Shown here piece after piece: positions 6,866 through 13,090 of a stretch of 13,090 nt of DNA. Every line of letters begins with the position of its first letter. Within the stretch, counting starts at the first letter, position 1. The notes below the pieces were generated by a model, which had not been told where the DNA came from, did no database searches, and saw only the letters and a program-made list of their open reading frames with translations. Position numbers and translations under genes: made by a program. This DNA comes from Haplosporangium gracile (Eukaryota; Mortierellomycota; Mortierellomycetes; Mortierellales; Mortierellaceae), in the NCBI GenBank assembly GCA_015499985.1, contig JAAAUF010001060.1, positions 1 through 13,090 of the forward strand, read 5' to 3'.

Positions 6866-9800
6866 TCACTCGTTCTTCTTGCCGTGCTTGATCTCAATGA
6901 CAACATTGATGATCGTACACGTCGTGTACATTGCAAGAAGGAACCAGCCCCAGGATCGACTCATCACATATCCATTCCGGGGCACAGCCACCATCGCCGT
7001 CAACAGCGTCACAAGTACCCCAATGATCGATACAAACAGCGTCGGAGACACCTGCAATGGGATTGGGGCGCCAGTCTTCACCGTCATATACGTCCCACTG
7101 ATGCCTACTCCCAGCAGCATGTCTATTAGTTTCAGTGAAACAAAAGAAAGGTATGGGTAAAAAACCTCCTTTTCCATGCAAGCAATAAAAGATAACAACA
7201 GCATGAAACGAGAACTTACTAAGGAGCGGTCCACCGAAACAGGCGGAAAAGGCCATGCGAGGGAAGCCCATCCGAGCAATGGTGATGTTTGCCACCAAAT
7301 CTCCCAAACTGTTACCCTATTACCCACACACATTGACCACAGACGCGTTCAAAAACAACAAAAGTTAGTTTCTTGGGAAATGACAAAGCAAGGGCATAAT
7401 TACTGTCTGTCACACATAGACATCCGATTTCCAAATTTAACTACCACAACAAACTTTCTTTCAAAATAACATCAAACAAGCGTAAACCAAGAACAACAGC
7501 AGGGACAACATACCATAGCAAAGATGGTAAGACCGAGGATAGCATCACTAACGCCAAAGATAATGCCAAACGCCTGCAAGATGCCGACAACCTCATTTGC
7601 CACTAAAAAGATCCAAGTAATAGCGACCATAAATCCCGCAAAACAGAGCGTTCCATAGAATCTTGGTGGCGTCTCTTCTGTACTGAACCGATGCACCAAG
7701 GACGACAGTGCAATGCCGACCATCAACGCCACCGCAATCGAGATATATCCATCCTGTGCTGCACCTACATCATATTGGAGGGTAATAAAAGGGGGATGTT
7801 GTTAGTTTTATAATCCGCCACCAAAACTGATAACAAAATACACAATGCAATTAGTACAAATACACAATGCAATTAATACGAATAGTTGGCTTACTGGATA
7901 TGACACCGGCGACAAAGACAGGGGCAAGGACCATTTGGACAGTGGTGGCAGTTCGACTCCATCCATCGTACCGTATCTCCTCTTCGGGCTTGTCACCAAT
8001 CACAATCTTGGGTAGCCTCCGTGCTTCCTGGCCGGTAATGTCCACTGTGTTGTTGTCCTGACTCTCTCCCTCATCCTCATCACATAACTCGACCACGGGT
8101 AACGTCAATGTCAGAAGCAATACCATTGGCAACGAAGTAATCGCCAAAAACTTGACAAACAACGACTTTTGCTCCCAGTCCAGCAGTGTGGGGAAGTAGA
8201 TGGGATGGATTGCCTGCAAGTATTCCTTGAACCGTTGCGTCCGGGTCGAGGGCCCTTGCAAACCAGGGCTATCCTCAGGCGAACCTTGGTGATGCGCGTG
8301 TCCCAGATGATGGCACTGTGGATCATGGTGGTCGGGTAAAATGATCGAGTGACGAAGCATCGCTTGTTCAAAAACAGAGCTGGCCTCAGAGTCCAATGTA
8401 TGAGGTGATGTTGTGAAGGCGTTGTCGCCAAGATCAGCTCCAAGGAATCCGTGTCCTGCAAGATCGTTTGGTGTCAAGCTGTGTGAAGGAGGGGTTGATG
8501 GTCGAGATTCTTCCTGGGGCGTGTGAATAGACAGGGGCCTAGGTGATCTGGAAGACTCGCGCCTAGACACCCTCGGAGACCTCGGGGACTTTGTTCCATA
8601 GTAGCTGGGATCGAGAGACTGCAATCTTGGTCGTGACCCTGAGAGACTGAGCGACCGCACGACGTCGTTAAACTATCATGTGTTTGGAATATAAAGTCGT
8701 CAGATTATGCGTACAGTAAACAAAGATCAAACCACATGAAGGAAAAAAAAGCTCCGGGGAAGGGACGGTTACCTCGAACGCAGCGACAAGAGATGGTCTG
8801 CGCTTGAAAGCAGGCGCACCATGAGGACGAAGAGAAATAGAATCTTCGGTACCTTCGCTGTCAGGGAGAATAATAGGCCGGGGAAGGTTAACGTCAGAAT
8901 CCTCATACGAATTGACCAGTGTTTGATTAGAAGAATACTCTTCATTGGCAGAAAAGCCTCCGTTCGATTTATACCCGTCATCATGTTCCTCGTCCTCGTA
9001 TGCGTCGTATGGTCCGGTGTGAATTAGGGTATTAATTCGTGGTGGCTCTACACATATATGTGTTCAAGAGCGAGGAAGAAGAGATGAAGTAGATAGTATT
9101 AGTGCTTGCTCCGACGCGGTCGTGCAAAAGTCAAAAGCGTCAACTCAAAGCCAAACGTCAACTTACTTGGTCCACGCTGGGAGCCACTATGCGAGAGAAG
9201 ACCCTGCTCCTCATTCAGCCCTAAGTCATCATCGTCAATGCCGTCCTCATCATCCTCGTATAAATTTCTGGCGCGCTCTTCCAGGTCCCGTTCCGCCTTC
9301 AACTTTTGATGTCTCCAGTTACCAACGACCACAAAGGCGACATAGAACGCATAGTAGGCGACCAGAAAAAGACTTTCAAGGAGTGTAATGTTGCCGTCAA
9401 TGACCGTGTAAAGGGTAAAGAGGACACATCCCGCAAAGAAAATAACGTCCCGCAAGAACGGTGCCCTGCTCACTTTGAACGGCTTGATGATCGCCATGGA
9501 CCCAACCACCACTGATGTGATGAACGACGCTGCTCCTATTAATGTAAATCATCATTGTACATTGTCGCGAGATGAGATGGAACAAAAAGGCAGAGAGTGG
9601 AGGTCAGGTCGTTTGGATTTTAATCTGGTTTCGAAAGCTTGCAGATCTGTGTTGTGTTGCTCCTGAAGACCCTGAACCGTTACTTTTGTCAGTTTTTCAA
9701 ACATGCTGTTCGCCTTTGCCTTACCAACGAGTTCACCAATAGCCAATGATCCACTTCCTGCACCCATGGCTGAAAAGGTACTGAAAACATCCGGAGATCC

Positions 9801-10477
9801 ATTTCCAAAAGCCAAAAAAGTCACGCCTGTCTATGAAGTTGAACGACAGAAATGTTTGCAGATATTAGATCGAAAGGGAGAGAAATAGATGTATTTGCAT
9901 AATCAAAGGAGGGGTATTTATTATTTAGTTAAGTAAATTTGCTGGGGACACGTCAGACTGCATCCTTACCATGCTCTCTGATAGACGCAACTTCTTGGCG
10001 ATCGTGCTCAGGTTAGGGCCTAGTTCGACGTAAGAGTAGCGACAAGAAAAGTGGCTTCGTAAATAATTGGCTTTGAAGGCTTCTGTTATGCCCTGATATC
10101 CATGTGTTTATAGACCTCGTCGAAAGGCCGAGCTCCTTAACTTACAAAAGAAATCCGATGCTGCGACTCCTACGAATCCAAACAAGAAGATGAGCCATGC
10201 ACACTATTGTCCATGCGTCGAATTAAAAAAAAAGGAAGTGGTTAAAGTAGTCCTGACAAGTTGTGTGTTTCCTGTCAAACACGAGCAAATAAAGCAATAA
10301 AGGTGACAAACTTACGAGGAGGACGGTGGCTGCGGCGGGGACGTGGCTCAGGTCGCAAAAGTAAAAGTGAAGGTAGTTGATTAAGCCAGCAGGGTAGTCG
10401 GCACAGTTTTCTCGCACGAACGCGCATCTGTCGGGTTGCTTCCAAATATCTTCGCACTATTGTTCGTTGTTTGTTGT

Positions 10478-10533
<56 letters not shown>

Positions 10534-11021
10534 ATCGTCGTCGTTATTGTTGTTTTGTTCGATGTCGAAGCGGTATGGTAATAATTTTATGATTTTCGCC
10601 AAGAGGGTCCAAGTTTAAGTAGTCCATGGCCATGCCCAAAGAAGGAACACGTATCGACAAAGATAAAAGAAAAACAGGATAAGGAAAGTAAGTCTCACTT
10701 CGCACATACACATTCTTCCTGCCACACGCATACCTCTTCTCCTTCTTTTCTTATACATTTGTCGCATTCGCTACATTCAAAGAACACACGCCAACTGCAC
10801 TGATTCACAAATCAGAGCAAGGAAAAACATACCTGGTTGTCATCAGGAAGTGGATCAAGACTTCGTTTAGAGAACCAATGCGTATTTGCGAGTAGACCAA
10901 AACCGCCTTTGCCTCTACTGCTGCTTTGGGCAAGATAGTGTTGTGGCCAGAGGACGGTGACGACCTGGGAAAAGAGAAAGACTGTGAGGACGAGGTAGAA
11001 TGACCTCGCTGCTAGTGCCAT
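6866..11021 (-). CDS. Cation/Ca2+ exchanger, NCLX/CCX branch of the CaCA superfamily (11 exons, 856 aa)
   Basis: Predicted exons: 11021-10833, 10456-10316, 10203-10146, 10019-9970, 9830-9725, 9535-9167, 9047-8773, 8672-7895, 7764-7514, 7316-7220, 7122-6866; phases all agree. Residues ~6-28 form a signal-anchor-like hydrophobic stretch. A Cys-bearing lumenal segment follows (C64, C74, C81, C97; DRCAFVRENC at 72-81), like the corresponding part of animal NCLX. Alpha-repeat 1 has TFLAFGNGSPD (150-160); alpha-repeat 2 has FAMGNSLGD (737-745), then RMGFPRMAFSACFGG (754-768). GNG(S/A)PD with GNSxGD is the CCX signature, so it should exchange Ca2+ for Na+, H+ or K+. The central loop is very large (about 245-600), with an acidic run (275-285) and a Ser/Pro/Arg-rich tract including RRESS (433-437), a PKA-type site. 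At 856 residues it exceeds human NCLX (584) mainly through this loop. The membrane (mitochondrial, vacuolar or ER) cannot be told from sequence. The start is the only ATG ahead of the hydrophobic segment. Confidence 0.93.
7836..7879. repeat. 22-bp tandem duplication in exchanger intron 8
   Basis: Two adjacent 22-bp copies, 7836-7857 and 7858-7879, each beginning aaatacacaatgcaatta and differing at one base (g versus a). They lie inside the 130-bp intron 7894-7765, 10 bp past its donor GTAAGC. The near-identity suggests a recent duplication. Confidence 0.9.
10478..10533. repeat. (TTG)~18 microsatellite in exchanger intron 1
   Basis: About 56 bp of uninterrupted TTG on the plus strand, i.e. 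CAA/AAC on the coding strand, with imperfect flanks on both sides (GTCGTCGTT on one, TTCGTTGTTTG on the other). It fills the 3' end of the 376-bp intron 10832-10457, finishing about 20 bases before the predicted acceptor aacaatag. No pyrimidine tract is seen between the repeat and the acceptor. Confidence 0.95.
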
Positions 11022-11290
11022 GTCGACAACAACAACCAAAAGTGTGTGAAAGAGGAGGGGAAGAGTGAATGTGTTTGTGTTGTGAATTAGGAGAAGTGAA
11101 TGAGAGAAGGGGTATCAAGGTACGTTTGTAAGAGTGATAGAGAGAAGCGTGAGAGTAGGGAGGAGAGGGTGTGAAGTATAAGCGTGAGAAGGGGGGAGTG
11201 AAAGTGTGTAAGGGTTGACAGGTGTGTGAGAGAGAGAAAGAAAAGGCAAGAATAAAAAATAGCTGAGCAAGAGAAGAGGGTTACCAAGAG
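11022..11290 (-). promoter_or_regulatory. C/T-rich leader of the exchanger gene
   Basis: On the coding strand about 250 bp ahead of the ATG is almost purely pyrimidine with scattered A (runs such as ctctctctcacacacctg and cccccttctcacgc), ending in TTTTGGTTGTTGTTGTCGAC just before ATGG. This is the kind of polypyrimidine promoter/5' UTR common in filamentous fungi; no TATA box is evident. The same type of leader precedes the other two genes. Confidence 0.5.
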
Positions 11291-12557
11291 TTTGCTAAAG
11301 AATTGACCATAGGCAACAAAGGAACGGATAAGAAGGTCCCAAGGGCCGACTGCCTTCTTTCTTTGCTCGCTCTTACTGCTTGTTGTTGCATCCATAACCT
11401 AACGATTTTCTTTCTTCTTTTCTCTTCTTTCCTTTACCACCGTGTGACCCACCTCGCATTTTCTGGGCAATTGCCTGGTCGATGGAAGCCCTGGAAAGTG
11501 GAAATGGAACAGCAAAAACACAACTACAAAACAACAAATGCGCAAGCTTACTTGACGGGCGCCTGTCCTCTTTGATCATCAGGAGTGCTCTCAATTTCTT
11601 AAATCCTTCCTGCCCTTCTCCTTTTTTTTTTTTTGCATCATCCTCTATTCATGGTCCGCACTTTCCTCTTTACTCTGATTGCGTGTCCCAGCATTTCGCC
11701 TCAAAACGAAGCACTTGGTCTCTTTGGAGTGGGACTTGACATGGTCTGGTCTTTTCTTAACCCTATTCTTCAGCTACTCTCGTGAGAAAAAAGATAAACA
11801 AACATAACATTTCTTTGAGCACTTGTTTGTATTTTCTTTTCCCGCTAAAAAGTGAACGGACGAATGAATGAACGGTTGGGGAATAGAGGGGGTGACCTTC
11901 CTTGGTCGCTTTCAATCGATGACCGCATTTCTACTTGCCCTCTACCGGGTAATTCGTCGAGGGGTGTAAACAAATAAAAATAAACAAGGCGAGCATCACT
12001 CTCGCAAAGAGAGGATGCTAGATACGAAAAATGATGATTGGGGAATAAAGGGACTCCTTCCGGTCATTACACAATGAAGGAGGACGGGTAAAAGGTATTT
12101 GCATCACAGATTGAAGGACACAAAAACAAATATACTGGCTGAACAGGTACGGCAAAGTTGACGTTTTTTATTGAAGAGAAGAAGCTGGCTCAAGGCGCCA
12201 AGAAGTGAAGAACGCTGCAGGTAATACCCGTCATTGAGTGTGAAATGCCGTGAATCCAAAATTGTAAAACATGGCCTCTTGCTGTGCTGCAATCCTAGTA
12301 CGTGAGACGATCAAGTCTCAGGAACCATTGCCTTGCACTTTCACCTCACTCGAACATTCGCCCAAACGCTCACACGCATACGCCGTAATCATAAAAAAAG
12401 AGAGCTTGGACGGTTGAACCACATGCCACCCTTTTCTTCCCTTTCTCTTTCCCTTCTTCTTGTCAACATCACACTCGTTCGCATCCTCACCCTCTCCCAC
12501 TTGTCATTCCGCTCCCCTCCTTCCATCTCCCTCTCCATCTACCCTCTAACAACACAT
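11291..12557. other. Divergent intergenic region between exchanger and F-box gene
   Basis: No gene I can support. It holds a possible set of tiny minus-strand exons (about 11600-11285, reported as a finding only) and a T-run at ~11622-11634. There are two imperfect copies of a G-rich word starting ttggggaata (11876-11901 and 12038-12061), a 7-bp inverted repeat CTCCTTC/GAAGGAG (12054-12060 with 12076-12082), and, from about 12420 to 12550, a C/T-rich stretch on the plus strand forming the leader of the F-box gene. A GGTTCAACC-like word near 12410 on the minus strand lacks the rest of a tRNA. Confidence 0.5.
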
Positions 12558-13057
12558 ATGGACCTACTCACTCGGCTACCGGTCGAGTGCCTGGAGTACA
12601 TTCTACGCTGCATCAAAATTCACAGCATCTTATTTGTTAGAACTTTGACATCTCTTCATCTCGTAAAGCGACATCTCGCGCAAGTCACCTTGCCCTTATT
12701 GCTTGAGGACATGCTCAAGATGCACCACAACATGTACCACCCTTACAGCAAACCCGGTCCCGAGCGCGTGTTCTGACGCTACTCGCCAACAGCACCACCG
12801 CTCCTCTTGCTAAGCTCCATCCAGCCCTGGCCTTGGAGCTAGACATCAACACCACCACCAACTCTGCTCATTCTCAGACCGACAATCCCCGTTACGTTCG
12901 CAGCATCAATCTTGGGAAACAGACCTTCAGACGATGCGATACATTCGAATGTATCAACATAGAACAGCAACCCTACTCCGTCGAGATAATGAGCTACATC
13001 CATTCCCCCGAATACACAAGCACCTGTCCTCGTGCTACAGTCATACCTTCCCTATAG
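12558..13057 (+). pseudogene. F-box-like protein gene, frameshifted and probably truncated
   Basis: The ATG at 12558 follows a C/T-rich leader and opens MDLLTRLPVECLEYILRCI, a good F-box N terminus (LP-x-E-x-L-x-x-I). SLHLVKRHLAQVTLPLLLED (32-51) then matches the second half of the motif. F-box proteins recruit substrates to SCF ubiquitin ligases through Skp1; the rest of the protein would hold the substrate-binding part. After ERVF the frame hits TGA at 12774-12776. Dropping one base in gcgcgtgttctg gives ERVLTLLAN and an open frame on to a TAG at 13055-13057, including YVRSINLGKQTF. One indel therefore separates two parts of one coding region. Even rejoined the product is only about 166 residues, well short of usual fungal F-box proteins, so a second break or an unseen intron is likely. 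A sequencing error at the indel remains possible. The assignment to the Mortierellaceae-type F-box family is from recall. Confidence 0.6.
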
Positions 13058-13084
13058 CATAATCTCCTATAGTATATCCTATAG
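13051..13084 (+). repeat. Three spaced copies of CCTATAG
   Basis: CCTATAG occurs at 13051-13057, 13066-13072 and 13078-13084, with period 15 then 12 in an AT-rich setting, straddling the stop of the second F-box segment. The first copy supplies that stop codon. It may be a degenerate short repeat continuing beyond the window. Confidence 0.7.
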
Positions 13085-13090
13085 TAATTC

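Noticed and set aside
6208..6869. Two long minus-strand open frames (157 and 209 codons) upstream of the PS synthase
   Set aside because: Low-complexity Phe/Leu/Ser translated from the C/T repeat and running into the PS synthase first exon in the wrong frame.
7851..8660. 269-codon open frame taken as a separate gene
   Set aside because: It is exon 8 of the exchanger read through its donor at 7894; the part past the donor is intronic and repetitive.
10381..10602. Poly-Asn/poly-Leu open frames at the trinucleotide repeat
   Set aside because: Simple translations of the TTG repeat within intron 1; splicing on both sides preserves frame and family similarity without them.
11087..11395. 102-codon minus-strand frame as a complete small membrane protein
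   Set aside because: From about residue 38 it is translated from the C/T-rich exchanger leader; only the first ~37 residues look protein-like, so it is kept as a weak finding rather than a gene.
12370..12425. Possible tRNA on the minus strand (GGTTCAACC word followed by a T-run)
   Set aside because: No A box, acceptor stem or anticodon arm can be drawn upstream.
1..13090. CRISPR array, defence island, prophage or bacterial operon
   Set aside because: No spaced direct repeats with unique spacers, no Shine-Dalgarno-linked gene runs, and spliceosomal introns throughout.

Overview
The window looks like a piece of a filamentous fungal nuclear genome. It has intron-rich genes with GT-AG introns of about 97-406 bp, long C/T-rich leaders in front of start codons, simple-sequence repeats, a decayed LINE, and an F-box fragment of a type I associate with the expanded F-box families of Mortierellaceae. 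I infer Mucoromycota/Mortierellomycota. That placement rests on gene content and architecture, since no rRNA or other phylogenetic marker is present.

Layout, left to right. (1) Positions 1-~2700, minus strand: a decayed, APE-type non-LTR retrotransposon (LINE). ORF1 remains are at 2696-1510. The ORF2 remains start at 1465 with an endonuclease and run off the left edge at the start of the reverse transcriptase. Several frameshifts and in-frame stops show it is dead. (2) About 2700-3346: spacer and probable 3' UTR of the next gene, with a short perfect hairpin. (3) 6382-3347, minus strand: an eight-exon gene for a 502-residue base-exchange phosphatidylserine synthase (PSS1/PTDSS family). Every residue I know to be catalytic or regulatory in mammalian PSS1 is present at matching spacing. 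(4) 6383-6865: spacer with a 9-bp C/T-type tandem repeat and a C12 run. (5) 11021-6866, minus strand: an eleven-exon gene for an 856-residue cation/Ca2+ exchanger of the NCLX/CCX branch, with both alpha-repeats intact (GNGSPD and GNSLGD). (6) 11022-12557: the divergent intergenic region. (7) 12558 to the right edge, plus strand: an F-box gene broken by a one-base frameshift and probably a truncated pseudogene.

The two solid genes are both membrane proteins, lie in the same orientation 483 bp apart, and are linked by Ca2+ biology. Base-exchange PS synthesis in the ER is Ca2+-dependent, and the neighbour moves Ca2+. That link is suggestive only. I found no cryptic defence system, CRISPR array or RNA gene. 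The most notable content is the animal-type PS synthase in a fungus, the trinucleotide expansion sitting at a 3' splice site of the exchanger gene, and the pattern of decay in the LINE.
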